From: Bilamarchaeum sp050303335
GTDB taxonomy: Archaea > Micrarchaeota > Micrarchaeia > Anstonellales > Bilamarchaeaceae
Reading direction: 5' to 3'
Length of the DNA stretch: 40,284 nt
Assembly (NCBI GenBank): GCA_050303335.1
Contig: JBNLBN010000010.1
Coordinates: 1 to 40,284, forward strand
Shown here piece after piece: positions 1-7,604 of the stretch. The translations under genes were made by a program, and so were the position numbers. The notes beneath the pieces were generated by a model. The model was not told where the DNA came from and did not search any database. It saw only the letters and a list, made by a program, of their open reading frames with translations. Positions within the stretch are counted from its first letter, which is position 1. The number at the start of each line of letters is the position of its first letter.

Positions 1-219
1 CATTGCCCTTCTCTTTTCTACGAGATCGTCGATATCCCCTTCCAGGGAGTTCTCATCCAGAAGCTTCCTGAAGATCTTCCTTGAACCTGTTCCTGCGAAT
101 TCCTGGTACCACCGCTCCTCCGGAACAGAAATGTTGAGAAGGTCCTCGAATGTCTTCTTGTGTATTCCTTCGGATCTTACTATGACACCATCAAAATCAA
201 AAATCACGGCGGAAATCAT
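1..219 (-). CDS. HAD-superfamily hydrolase (beta-phosphoglucomutase-like), 3' part beyond window
   Basis: The minus strand from the ATG at 219 reads 73 codons to the window edge without a stop. The N-terminus MISAVIFDFDGVIVRSEGIH carries HAD motif I, DFDGV, with the nucleophile and acid/base aspartates. This is followed by the start of a helical cap domain (residues about 18-73), as in beta-phosphoglucomutase or phosphoglycolate phosphatase-type HADs. Such enzymes usually run about 210-230 residues, so roughly two thirds lie outside. Substrate cannot be told from this piece. It is divergent from the lipoprotein at 272. Confidence 0.85.
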   Translation of the reverse strand, partial: MISAVIFDFDGVIVRSEGIHKKTFEDLLNISVPEERWYQEFAGTGSRKIFRKLLDENSLEGDIDDLVEKRRAM

Positions 220-271
220 GGAATTAAAGCGATGGGAAATGTTTATATTATGAAGCAAAGTAGAACTGATC

Positions 272-1360
272 ATGAAATACATAATTCTGACTATGCTGTT
301 CATGTCCGTCATGTTCAGCGGATGCATATTCGGGGAAGAGCAGGTTGTCGAGAACGAGACCGTAGCGCCACCTCCGCCACCCCCTCCAAAGGTGCCGACA
401 TTCGCAATAACAGGCCCGCTGGATGGAGAGGTGATGATAATCCCTGAAGAAGGAGGGGAAGCATCGCTCATACTAAGCAGCCAGGACCTTGTCCTGAAGC
501 CTCCAGGGGGAGCAAAGAAGGTTGGCGAGGGCCATTACAGGATAACTATCAACGGGGAAAGCACTGAGTTTGCAGGAAGGATATACAACTTCGAAATTGA
601 CCAGGGCGAATATAACGTTGAGGTGGAACTGATGCACAATGATAGGACTGCCTACTTCCCGAGCATAAGGAGGTCGGTAAGCTTCTCCGTCCAGTACGCA
701 GAGCCCGAGGTATATGTACCGCAGGAATATAAGGTCGCGATAAACGACTTCTCGTACGACCCGGCTGAACTCACTGTCATGGTAAGCGACACTGTAACGT
801 TCGAAAACAAGGGCGCATATCCGAGGTCTGCAACCTGTTTCGTGAACGGCAAGCAGGTCTTCGATACCGGAGTATTGGCTCCAAAAGCAAGCAAGACAAT
901 AACTGCAAACGCGCCTTTTGAATGCGAATATTACTCGACAACACACAGGGCAATGACCGGAACGCTTGTTTCCGAAAGCAACGGTATGGAAGTCGCAAAG
1001 ACTTCCTCTGCCAAGGATTGTGGAACAGATCTCGACTGCTTCATTGGAGCAGCCGGAAGCTGTGAAACTTCCGAGATAGTTTATACTGCCGATGCGGTTT
1101 TCCAGAAGACGACCAGTACAATGAAGATAACCGGAAAAGATGGATCCAAATGCAAGTTCTACATAAAAATGGACAATATTGAAAATGCATTCGAGGTCTC
1201 TGCAGAAGAACAGGCTGCTTATGATGCCAGGATCGGGACGGAAGGAACCTGCAACTATGAAAGATCTGACCTTCAGGATATGCTGGAAAGATGGAAATCG
1301 GGTCAGTTCGCAACTTCAGACTGGCAAGGCCAGGAATGTACTGGAACTTATTTCAGTTAG
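272..1360 (+). CDS. Secreted lipoprotein with a degenerate cupredoxin domain
   Basis: This is a 362-residue protein. Residues 1-18 form a hydrophobic signal ending in the lipobox-like FSGC, so lipid anchoring at Cys18 on the outer membrane face is likely. A Pro run follows (about 32-39). A cupredoxin-like domain lies at about 150-235, with the family pattern INDFSYDPAELTV, DTVTFENKG, LAPKASKTI and THRAMTGTLV. Compared with plastocyanin/halocyanin-type domains, the first His ligand is replaced (PRSATC for PHTVT) and the Cys ligand position is Ser (EYYSTTHRAM). Only the His...Met pair remains, so type-1 copper binding is doubtful. Two new Cys residues in the domain could make a disulfide. The C-terminal 120 residues are Cys-rich and unrecognised. 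A TATA-like TTTATATTA about 26 bases before the ATG suggests leaderless transcription. Its 3' end overlaps rnhB by 4 bases. Confidence 0.8.
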   Translation: MKYIILTMLFMSVMFSGCIFGEEQVVENETVAPPPPPPPKVPTFAITGPLDGEVMIIPEEGGEASLILSSQDLVLKPPGGAKKVGEGHYRITINGESTEFAGRIYNFEIDQGEYNVEVELMHNDRTAYFPSIRRSVSFSVQYAEPEVYVPQEYKVAINDFSYDPAELTVMVSDTVTFENKGAYPRSATCFVNGKQVFDTGVLAPKASKTITANAPFECEYYSTTHRAMTGTLVSESNGMEVAKTSSAKDCGTDLDCFIGAAGSCETSEIVYTADAVFQKTTSTMKITGKDGSKCKFYIKMDNIENAFEVSAEEQAAYDARIGTEGTCNYERSDLQDMLERWKSGQFATSDWQGQECTGTYFS

Positions 1361-1983
1361 ACTAATTTTGTTTGTTTCAGGTCCTCTATCGTCTTCCAGC
1401 GCTGGCGGATGAAGGGGACCAGTTTCTTCATTTTTTCCTTGTCCCTCAATGCTTCAATTGTCTTCTGGTCGGACGGATATCCCGATCCGAAATCAAAGGT
1501 TGCCGCCTGAATCTCCTGTATTTTCTTGTCCCTCATGATCTTTGCGCAGATGGAAGCTGCTGCGACTATAGGATAGTGGTCGTCTGCTTTATGTTCGGCC
1601 TCGAACTTTGTCACTCCGAACTTGGCCATACGTTCCCTGAATGTCCAGGAATAGCGGTCCGGCATGTCGATCATAATGTCCCCTTCCTTCAGGTCCTTTA
1701 TCAGTTCTGCCATGACGCTTGCCTCGATGTCGTTGAGCGAGAGGTCTTTCATCAGCCTGTTCAGGTCGGCAGCGCTTACTTCTACCCACCTGAATGTGAC
1801 AAATTTCTTCAGTTTCTGGTAGGTATCCTCCCTCTGCTTTGGAGTAAGTTTCTTCGAATCCCTTGGATTTATATCCTTGAGATGCTTTTCATCCTCGCGC
1901 CTGCAGAATGCGATACATACGACAAGAGGGCCTATTACGGGTCCCCGGCCGGCCTCGTCTATCCCGGCCATGATATTTGACAT
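1357..1983 (-). CDS. rnhB: Ribonuclease HII
   Basis: This 208-residue protein matches the usual archaeal RNase HII length of 200-230. It cleaves the RNA strand of RNA/DNA hybrids, including single embedded ribonucleotides and primer remnants. The N-terminal GIDEAGRGPVIGPLV carries the first catalytic Asp-Glu pair. DMPDRYSW and HKADDHYPIVAAASICAK supply the later conserved acidic and helical motifs of the type 2 RNase H core. The ATG at 1983 has a TATA-like TTTTTATAC upstream, consistent with a leaderless message. Nearby DP1 is also a replication gene, but on a separate transcript. Confidence 0.96.
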   Translation of the reverse strand: MSNIMAGIDEAGRGPVIGPLVVCIAFCRREDEKHLKDINPRDSKKLTPKQREDTYQKLKKFVTFRWVEVSAADLNRLMKDLSLNDIEASVMAELIKDLKEGDIMIDMPDRYSWTFRERMAKFGVTKFEAEHKADDHYPIVAAASICAKIMRDKKIQEIQAATFDFGSGYPSDQKTIEALRDKEKMKKLVPFIRQRWKTIEDLKQTKLV

Positions 1984-2014
1984 AAATAGAATATGATAAA
2001 AGTGTATAAAAAAA

Positions 2015-2272
2015 TTAGTAGGTCATGTTCCTCTTTTCAACGATTATGAAGTCCCCGCAGGCAAGCACGCTTTCATAGGGGATGTGGACCATTCCGTCAT
2101 CCTTCCTCATCTTGTTTGCGAGGTCGGAATCCGGATTCGGCTCTACTACCATGCTTTCGATCCTTCCTGTAACTTCATTAACAGATATATCAACGAGTCT
2201 ACCGAAGTCTTCTCCTTCGTTAGTTACTAACTTCTTTCCTGAGAGTTGTCGCGCTATAAGATACTTGGCCAT
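2015..2272 (-). CDS. PRC-barrel domain protein
   Basis: This 85-residue protein consists of a single PRC-barrel. It begins MAKYLIARQLSGKKLVTNEG, continues with EDFGRLVDISVNEVTGRIES, and ends in a strand pair around IPYESVLACGDFIIVEK. The start at 2272 is chosen because GGTGATCAA precedes it; a longer open frame upstream lacks such support and would run into DP1. Stand-alone archaeal PRC-barrel proteins are common and small. A role as an adaptor in RNA metabolism or division complexes is known for some relatives, and the specific role here is unknown. Confidence 0.9.
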   Translation of the reverse strand: MAKYLIARQLSGKKLVTNEGEDFGRLVDISVNEVTGRIESMVVEPNPDSDLANKMRKDDGMVHIPYESVLACGDFIIVEKRNMTY

Positions 2273-2330
2273 TTGATCACCACGAATAATGGAGAGAATT
2301 TGCAGTCTAAGTTTATAAACATATCTTCGT

Positions 2331-3746
2331 CTAAGACTTGAAATCAAGGGTGTGGAGCCTTCCGTATTTGAGTTCCAGGACAGGAACGAGCGCAGGAGTT
2401 GGAACATGGCCCTGCTTGACCTGGAAATCGGTACGGTCCTGGAACGTCCCGGAATTGATAACCAGTGTGCCCCGGTACTGGGTGTATCCGTTCTTGTGGA
2501 CATGGCCCGAATGGAGTACATCCGGAGGCTCCTCCACGACCATGTAGTCGATGTTTTCCGGGATTATTAGGTTTCCGCCGTATATGGGGGAAAGATGCCT
2601 CCTCTTGAGGAATTCAGTCATCACCGTCTCTGGCTGGTTGTATGAGAGATTCGGCACAGACGCAATAATCGAATCCATCGAGGTGCCATGGTACATGAGA
2701 TGACGGATCCCCTCGACAGAGAAGCTGCAGGGGTTTCCGACCCTGTGGATATCGCTCCTGATAAGGTCCTTTCCCATTGCAGGCTGGGGTTCTCCCCTTC
2801 TTACCGCATCGTGGTTGCCAGGTCCTGCGATAACCTCTATATGGTCAGGCAGGCCCTCTACAAAATCGTCGAACATCTCATACTGTTTGTAGATGTCCTT
2901 GACAAGCAGCTCTTTCTCCTGGTTGGGATACACTCCGATACCGTCGACAACATCCCCTGCAATGTGGAGGTATTTCACCTTTGATGCAATCTGTTTCGCC
3001 TCCCCCTTACCGTGGAGCCAGTCTGAAAATAGCTCGAGGTACTTTGCAAGGAAATTGTTCGAGCCGAAATGGATGTCTGAAAGATAGGCGACTGCAAGGT
3101 CGTTTTCAGATCTCTTCTTCTCCCGGATGACAGGGAGATCGGGCCATTCAATGTCTTCTGCGATCATGAAGGGCTCCAGGAGCTTTCCTGATATTGCAAC
3201 GACATCGTCCTTGATGATGCGCCTTGCCTTGTCCATCACCTTCTCGTTGTATTTCGAGTCAGATATTACAACCTTGAATTGGCCTGTAAGATCCTCAACT
3301 TCGAGGAGCAGGTTGCCCTTCTTTGTCTCCCGGATCTCGCTTATTAGAACAATTATCCTAGCCTTCTCGTCCTTGTGGCGTGCTACGTCGCAAAGGTCGA
3401 TGTTGTCTCCGGATCCGGTCCTTCGCAGCATCCTTGCAAGGCGTTCATATCGGTTCTTGAAGAAGCTTACAAAATTGTCAACGCCGCCCTTTGTTCTTGA
3501 TTTTCCTGTGACATCCAGCTTGTGGTCGAATTTTATGTCAGCTGAATGTTCCCTTGCCTCAGGATGAAAATAAGAGGGCCTGGTGACTTCCACCTTCCTG
3601 ATAAATGGTACAATATCCTCTTTTGTTATGAATGGTTTCTTCAGTTCGAGTATCTTCTGGAGCAGGTCAGCCGAGGTGTTTCCTGATAATGCTTCCTCTG
3701 CATCGACCGAAAGTCTGATTCCCCTGTTTGTCAGTTCACCAATCAT
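2331..3746 (-). CDS. polB: DNA polymerase D small subunit DP1 (3'-5' exonuclease)
   Basis: This 471-residue protein is the small subunit of the archaeal family D replicative polymerase, the proofreading nuclease partner of DP2 (not in this window). An OB-fold domain occupies about residues 110-200 (ARIIVLISEIRE, LLLEVEDLTGQFKVVIS). A calcineurin-like phosphoesterase domain follows, with metal-binding motifs SDIHFGS, GDVVDGIG, GPGNHDAVRRGEP, YHGTSMD and SGHVHKNGY, all intact. The start at 3746 (MIGELTNRGIRLS) overlaps the stop of the UPF0147 gene as ATGA, pointing to translational coupling. An upstream extension to 3779 would lie inside that gene and is not used. The N-terminal 60 residues resemble the small helical DP1 domain. 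Confidence 0.96.
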   Translation of the reverse strand: MIGELTNRGIRLSVDAEEALSGNTSADLLQKILELKKPFITKEDIVPFIRKVEVTRPSYFHPEAREHSADIKFDHKLDVTGKSRTKGGVDNFVSFFKNRYERLARMLRRTGSGDNIDLCDVARHKDEKARIIVLISEIRETKKGNLLLEVEDLTGQFKVVISDSKYNEKVMDKARRIIKDDVVAISGKLLEPFMIAEDIEWPDLPVIREKKRSENDLAVAYLSDIHFGSNNFLAKYLELFSDWLHGKGEAKQIASKVKYLHIAGDVVDGIGVYPNQEKELLVKDIYKQYEMFDDFVEGLPDHIEVIAGPGNHDAVRRGEPQPAMGKDLIRSDIHRVGNPCSFSVEGIRHLMYHGTSMDSIIASVPNLSYNQPETVMTEFLKRRHLSPIYGGNLIIPENIDYMVVEEPPDVLHSGHVHKNGYTQYRGTLVINSGTFQDRTDFQVKQGHVPTPALVPVLELKYGRLHTLDFKS

Positions 3747-3985
3747 TTTACAGACTCTAGAGCACTGATTATTGCCCATATCTGGGTCCTTGCGTGAGGA
3801 GGCATATTTATGTCTTCAGTAATCGATTCGATTAGATATATTGCCGCACTGACCTTGACGTTCTTCTCCTCGTCACTGTCAATCCTTGTCCGCGCCTCGG
3901 AGAGTGCCTTTCTGATGTTTTTTGGAACTGTGTTATCATTAACAAGATTTTCCAACATGTCGCTGATTTCTTCAAGATTCATCAT
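3743..3985 (-). CDS. UPF0147 family protein
   Basis: This 80-residue all-helical acidic protein matches the archaeal UPF0147 pattern: LENLVNDNTVPKNIRKAL, then KVSAAIYLIESITEDINMPP and HARTQIWAIISALESV. Its function is not established. AGGTGAT lies directly before the ATG at 3985, and a TATA-like TTTATATTA near 4028-4038 gives a short leader. It is the first gene of a two-gene operon with DP1, joined by an ATGA overlap. The start could be either of two adjacent ATGs. Confidence 0.93.
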   Translation of the reverse strand: MMNLEEISDMLENLVNDNTVPKNIRKALSEARTRIDSDEEKNVKVSAAIYLIESITEDINMPPHARTQIWAIISALESVK

Positions 3986-4113
3986 ATCACCTAAAGGAAT
4001 AGAATGAATGGAATTAGCTCAATAGTTAATATAAAGATGTAGTTTTGGTGGAAAATGATCGAATCTGTTTGAAGATATAATATTTATATATTTTTGCTGT
4101 CCATTACCCTGTA

Positions 4114-4779
4114 ATGGCAGCAGTCCCCAAGACGGAAACGCCCACTGTTAGGCCTGGGCGTCCAAAAACAATAAGGAAGTCCCTAATCAGGGCCAGGATT
4201 AGCAAGGAACCAATGACTTCCACTGTTCTTGAGGGCTCCATTCCTGTTCCCAGTAACGACCTTGAAGTCCCAAGAAAGCCAAGCATGCCCTCAGGTTCAT
4301 ACAGGTTCAGGGAACTTCTGGACCAAAAAATGGGCGAATTGAAAAAAGAGCTCAAAAAGGAGAGAAGGATCGTTCATAGTGATTCGACTGTAATTACTAT
4401 TGTGACCCATAAACTGCGAAAGTACGATGATCCAAAATCAAGGATAGTAAGCGAGGCGCTGGATTTGTATAACAGTGCAAAAAAACTTGCCGCACTCGAT
4501 GATGCTAGGCCGTCTGAACAGCGCGACATGATTTTCAGGATCGAAAAGGCCATGATAGCGGTCAGGAACCTGGGCGGCATCTGGAACGTCAAGCTCCCGA
4601 TTACAAAGGTCCTCTATGGAAGGATCCGAAACGGAGATACAACTACAAAAATCGAGTCTTTGATAGAGCTTCAGAGGATATCCAAGGAACATGAGGACCT
4701 TGATATCAGGAATGAGGCACAAGCAATAGTTCAACAGACGCTGGTAAGGGAACCTGGGCTCAGAATCTGGGTAATTTGA
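4114..4779 (+). CDS. Unknown helical protein with disordered basic N-terminus
   Basis: This is a 221-residue protein I do not recognise. Residues 1-60 are rich in Pro, Arg, Lys, Ser and Thr and look unstructured. Residues about 65-85 form a charged Lys/Glu helix (KMGELKKELKKERR). The remainder is predicted helical (SRIVSEALDLYNSAKKLAAL, IESLIELQRISKEHEDLD). There is no signal peptide, membrane segment or catalytic motif. TTTATATAT sits about 27 bases before the ATG, so it has its own leaderless promoter. It ends two bases before the 3' end of the convergent tRNA-Arg gene. Codon use resembles that of the neighbours. Confidence 0.75.
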   Translation: MAAVPKTETPTVRPGRPKTIRKSLIRARISKEPMTSTVLEGSIPVPSNDLEVPRKPSMPSGSYRFRELLDQKMGELKKELKKERRIVHSDSTVITIVTHKLRKYDDPKSRIVSEALDLYNSAKKLAALDDARPSEQRDMIFRIEKAMIAVRNLGGIWNVKLPITKVLYGRIRNGDTTTKIESLIELQRISKEHEDLDIRNEAQAIVQQTLVREPGLRIWVI

Positions 4780-4781
4780 TT

Positions 4782-4924
4782 CGGGCCCGGGGGGATTTGA
4801 ACCCCCGGCCTACAGCTGTCTTCTTATCTAATTAGAAGGCTGCCGCTCTATCCAAGCTACTCAACGATTTGGACAGTACGTTTTTGTGAAACTTTTTTCC
4901 AAAAAGTTTCTGAGCTACGGGCCC
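4782..4924 (-). tRNA. tRNA-Arg (UCU) with two introns
   Basis: The 143-base gene folds to a 75-base mature tRNA. The acceptor stem is GGGCCCG/CGGGCCC with discriminator G at 4782. The D stem is GCTC/GAGC, the anticodon stem GCAGC/GCTGT with loop CTTCTAA, the variable loop AGGCC and the T stem GGGGG/CCCCC. Intron 1 (4857-4909, 53 bases) lies in the D loop. Its junctions form a bulge-helix-bulge: GCTC pairs GAGT, with bulges AG^A and AG^C. Intron 2 (4818-4832, 15 bases) is at canonical position 37/38: CTTC pairs GAAG, with bulges TA^A and AC^A. Intron 1 contains an AAACTTTTT/AAAAAGTTT hairpin. CCA is not encoded. The anticodon (4834-4836) is TCT. Confidence 0.9.
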
Positions 4925-4939
4925 TTAAAAAAATAAAAA

Positions 4940-5023
4940 CTAATATTCTTCTTGGTCGTTTTCCCATTCATCGTCTTCGGCTTCAGGATCTTCGAAATCC
5001 TCATCCTCTTCCTCGTCGATCAT
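4940..5023 (-). CDS. Hyperacidic microprotein C (27 aa)
   Basis: This small ORF on the minus strand encodes MIDEEEDEDFEDPEAEDDEW followed by ENDQEEY and a TAG. Two thirds of its residues are Asp or Glu. The start at 5023 lies two bases after the stop of the preceding acidic ORF, suggesting coupled translation. It shares the M-x-DEEED-(F/W) opening with the two ORFs upstream, which points to tandem duplication. It shows no domain, Cys or membrane segment. Function is unknown; an acidic tail could bind basic proteins or metal ions. The ORF is too short for statistical support, so it rests on the threefold repetition and clean start/stop architecture. Confidence 0.5.
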   Translation of the reverse strand: MIDEEEDEDFEDPEAEDDEWENDQEEY

Positions 5024-5025
5024 GG

Positions 5026-5100
5026 TCACTCGTCCTCTTCCTCTTCCCATTCTTCCTCTTCTGCATCCTCATCTTCCCAGTCTTCTTCTTCATCAAACAT
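5026..5100 (-). CDS. Hyperacidic microprotein B (24 aa)
   Basis: The reading is MFDEEEDWEDEDAEEEEWEE and then EEDE, ending in TGA. Nineteen of 24 residues are Asp or Glu, with two Trp residues as the only aromatics besides Phe2. ATGGTGGTTTT precedes the start and offers a GGTGG ribosome-binding site, which supports the ATG at 5100. It is the middle member of three tandem acidic ORFs transcribed away from the shared promoter at 5205-5213. Function is unknown. Confidence 0.5.
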   Translation of the reverse strand: MFDEEEDWEDEDAEEEEWEEEEDE

Positions 5101-5110
5101 AAAACCACCA

Positions 5111-5182
5111 TTATTCTTCTGACCAGTCTTCATCTTCGAAGTCGTCATCATCAAAGTCCTCTTCTTCGTCCATGAAAAACAT
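5111..5182 (-). CDS. Hyperacidic microprotein A (23 aa)
   Basis: The reading is MFFMDEEEDFDDDDFEDEDW and then SEE, ending in TAA. The ATG at 5182 lies 27 bases from the centre of the TATA-like ATTTAAAAT, the distance expected for a leaderless archaeal message. An internal ATG at 5173 would give 20 residues. It is the first gene of the acidic triplet and shares the DEEED-aromatic start with the other two. Low-complexity coincidence cannot be excluded for one ORF alone. Confidence 0.5.
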   Translation of the reverse strand: MFFMDEEEDFDDDDFEDEDWSEE

Positions 5183-5204
5183 TATCCGGTATAGCTTGGA
5201 AAGT

Positions 5205-5213
5205 ATTTAAAAT
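5205..5213. promoter_or_regulatory. Symmetric TATA box for divergent genes
   Basis: The near-palindromic ATTTAAAAT is centred at 5209. It lies 28 bases from the plus-strand ATG at 5237 and 27 bases from the minus-strand ATG at 5182. Both fit a TATA box about 26 bases before a leaderless start, so one element may serve the phosphoribosyltransferase and the acidic microgenes. This is inferred from spacing only. Confidence 0.55.
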
Positions 5214-5236
5214 CCTTCTTAGGGTTTTCATAGGTC

Positions 5237-5683
5237 ATGGACATCCTGAAGATAAACTGGGAAACGACGATAGAATATTGCGAAAGGCTTGCTGGGATGA
5301 TCGATTTCGAGCCTGATGTAATTGTAGGGATTTCAAGGGGAGGACTGGTTCCTGCAAGGATACTCAGCGACATACTTGGAAAGAGAGTGCTGATACTGGG
5401 GATGGAATTCTACAAAGGGATCAATGAACGCAAAGACAGGCCGGCAATCACGCAGGAGCTTCCGAAACTTGAGGGCTTGAAGATACTGCTCGTTGATGAT
5501 GTCAGCGACTCAGGAAAAAGCCTCGTCACTGCAATGGAACTCCTAAAGGGAAACAAAGTAAAGACTGCGACACTCCATTACAAGCCCCACTCCAGCTACA
5601 AGCCGGACTATTTCGTTGAGACCAGTAATTCCTGGATAGTGTATCCGTGGGAGGTTCATGAGGCCGAAAGAAAGGCTACTTGA
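5237..5683 (+). CDS. Phosphoribosyltransferase (xanthine/hypoxanthine-guanine type)
   Basis: This 148-residue type I phosphoribosyltransferase likely salvages a purine base with PRPP. The PRPP loop ILLVDDVSDSGKSL (about residues 79-92) has the adjacent acidic pair and the TGK-type phosphate loop. VIVGISRGGLVPARILSDIL is the usual N-terminal strand and loop. VETSNSWIVYPWE resembles the C-terminal segment of Gpt-like enzymes that contacts the base. Exact base specificity is not decided by sequence. It has a leaderless start 28 bases from the shared TATA element. Its 3' end overlaps the convergent aCPSF1 gene by 8 bases. Confidence 0.9.
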   Translation: MDILKINWETTIEYCERLAGMIDFEPDVIVGISRGGLVPARILSDILGKRVLILGMEFYKGINERKDRPAITQELPKLEGLKILLVDDVSDSGKSLVTAMELLKGNKVKTATLHYKPHSSYKPDYFVETSNSWIVYPWEVHEAERKAT

Positions 5684-7574
5684 GCCTGATTGCCTCAAGA
5701 TCGGCAAGCGCCCTTGAATCCTTTCTCATCATCGATCCGATCGACCTGGCGAATTCGTCGGTCTTGTTCCAGTCGCCGTGCATCGTGAACACGTGTTCGG
5801 GCGACGGCCTGAGGTTCTTAAGATACGCCATGAGCTGCGCCCTGTCGCTGTGGCCGGAGAATCCTTCCGCGGTTTCAACCCGCATGTTGATCTTAAGGCC
5901 CTTCATCTTTCCATCATCACCGAGCATCGGGACTTCTTTCTGTCCCCTCTGTATCTTGCTTCCGAGGGAAAGCGCACTCTGGTAACCGCAGAAGACAAGC
6001 GTGTTTTTCTCGTCATCTGCAAGAAGCTTGAGGTATTCGTAGGACGGACCTCCGGTAAGCATACCGGAAGGAGCTATGATTATGGCTGACTCGTCGATCT
6101 CGACAAGGTCGTTCTTGTTCGTTCCTTTCGCGACCTTTAATATGGGCGATTCGAACGGACTCCTGTCCGAGAGTATCCTTCTCTGCAGCTGTTCCCTGAG
6201 GTATTCAGGGTATGCGGTGTGTATGGCTGATGCCTCGAGGACCATTCCGTCGATATATACGGGCATGTTGAAATCCGGATCCCTCCTGGCATATTCTTCG
6301 ATTACAAGCATCAGTTCCTGGGATCTTCCGACAGCAAAGGCCGGTATCAGGACCTTTCCCCTCTTTTCGGAGGTCTCCTTGATGATCCTCATGAGCCTCT
6401 TTTCCGACTCGAACCTGTTTACGGAAATGTCGTTCCTTCCTCCGTAAGTAGATTCAATGAAAAGCGTCTCGAGCCTCGGGAATCTCGTATTTGCAGGATC
6501 GAAAAGCCTCGTGAATCCGAACTTGATATCCGCAGAATAGACAAGATTATGCGCCCCTTCCCCGATATGCAGATGGACCGATGAACTTCCGAGAATGTGC
6601 CCTGCATTGTAGAGGGTCATCTTGATTTCAGGCGTGATGTCCACGACCTCTTCATAGTCGACCGTAATCACGTTTCGCAGTTCCTTTTGTATGTCCTTCT
6701 TCTTGTAGGGAGCATCGACGTTGAAGACCTTGTTGCAGAGATTAAGGTAATCCTGCTGAAGAAGAGTCATGAAATCCCTGGTAGGAGGGGTGCAGTATAC
6801 AGGCCCTTCATACCCGTAAGCAAAAAGGAACGGGAGGAATCCCATGTGGTCCATGTGTCCGTGGCTGATTACCACGGCATCGATATCCTCGAGCGAGAAT
6901 CCGGTCATGTTGAGGTATGGATATGCTTTGGTAGGATCCGATGTTGCCGGATTGACACCTACATCGATAAGCACCTTGCTGTTGGGAGTCTGGACAAGCA
7001 GGCATGAACGCCCCACTTCCCTGAACCCACCGAGTGCCATAACCCTTATCCAGTCGCTTGATGGAGGGCTCTGGCAGATCTTCTTTCCGATATTTACAAG
7101 GAATTTTTTCCTGTCGGCAGCTTCAACAACAGCGCTCTTCCTGAGGCCTTCAAGCGTGGCTGAAGGCATAGTGGGCGACCTCAGGGTGACCGGGGCCCAT
7201 GATGTCTGGAGCATGATCTCCTTGAGGATTGATCCGCCCTTTCCTATCACAAGGCCTGGCTTGATTGCCTCGATTCGCACTTCGCACATGTCAGGAACAA
7301 ACGTAATCTTCTTGATCTCCGCTTCATGCGGAACGAGTTCCCGGATCGTCTTCTCTGCCCGATCTACAGGCGTGAGCTCTGTTGGGTCGACACGGATCGT
7401 CACTTTCTTTTTCAAGGCGCCGGCCAGTTCCTTTATCAGCCGGTCGTTCTCATAGAATGCCCTGATATTCTTTATGTATATGACTGTCGAAAGTCCTTCA
7501 GGCTCTACCTTTGTGACTTCACAGTTCTTTGGCATAATGTCGTTTATCTTCTTAACAATATCCTTTAAATGCAA
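5676..7574 (-). CDS. aCPSF1, KH-domain beta-CASP ribonuclease
   Basis: This 632-residue protein is archaeal CPSF1, the endonuclease/5'-3' exonuclease that cleaves transcript 3' ends and acts in transcription termination. The N-terminal KH region spans about residues 1-145, including GLVIGKGGSILKEIM. A metallo-beta-lactamase core follows with SHGHMDHMGFLPFL, YNAGHILGSSSVHL and YSADIKFG. The beta-CASP insertion contains PAFAVGRSQELML, and the C-terminal zinc histidines are at GFSGHSDRAQ and FTMHGDW. The start is TTG at 7574, chosen because GGAGAGGTG lies eight bases upstream; the next ATG would cut into the first KH domain. It follows psmB by 30 bases, probably in one transcript. Confidence 0.96.
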   Translation of the reverse strand: MHLKDIVKKINDIMPKNCEVTKVEPEGLSTVIYIKNIRAFYENDRLIKELAGALKKKVTIRVDPTELTPVDRAEKTIRELVPHEAEIKKITFVPDMCEVRIEAIKPGLVIGKGGSILKEIMLQTSWAPVTLRSPTMPSATLEGLRKSAVVEAADRKKFLVNIGKKICQSPPSSDWIRVMALGGFREVGRSCLLVQTPNSKVLIDVGVNPATSDPTKAYPYLNMTGFSLEDIDAVVISHGHMDHMGFLPFLFAYGYEGPVYCTPPTRDFMTLLQQDYLNLCNKVFNVDAPYKKKDIQKELRNVITVDYEEVVDITPEIKMTLYNAGHILGSSSVHLHIGEGAHNLVYSADIKFGFTRLFDPANTRFPRLETLFIESTYGGRNDISVNRFESEKRLMRIIKETSEKRGKVLIPAFAVGRSQELMLVIEEYARRDPDFNMPVYIDGMVLEASAIHTAYPEYLREQLQRRILSDRSPFESPILKVAKGTNKNDLVEIDESAIIIAPSGMLTGGPSYEYLKLLADDEKNTLVFCGYQSALSLGSKIQRGQKEVPMLGDDGKMKGLKINMRVETAEGFSGHSDRAQLMAYLKNLRPSPEHVFTMHGDWNKTDEFARSIGSMMRKDSRALADLEAIRLK

Positions 7575-7604
7575 TAAAACACCTCTCCGAATAAGAAATA
7601 AAAA

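Noticed and set aside
1372..1980. 202-residue plus-strand open frame across rnhB
   Set aside because: It is the exact antisense shadow of RNase HII, which has all family motifs on the minus strand.
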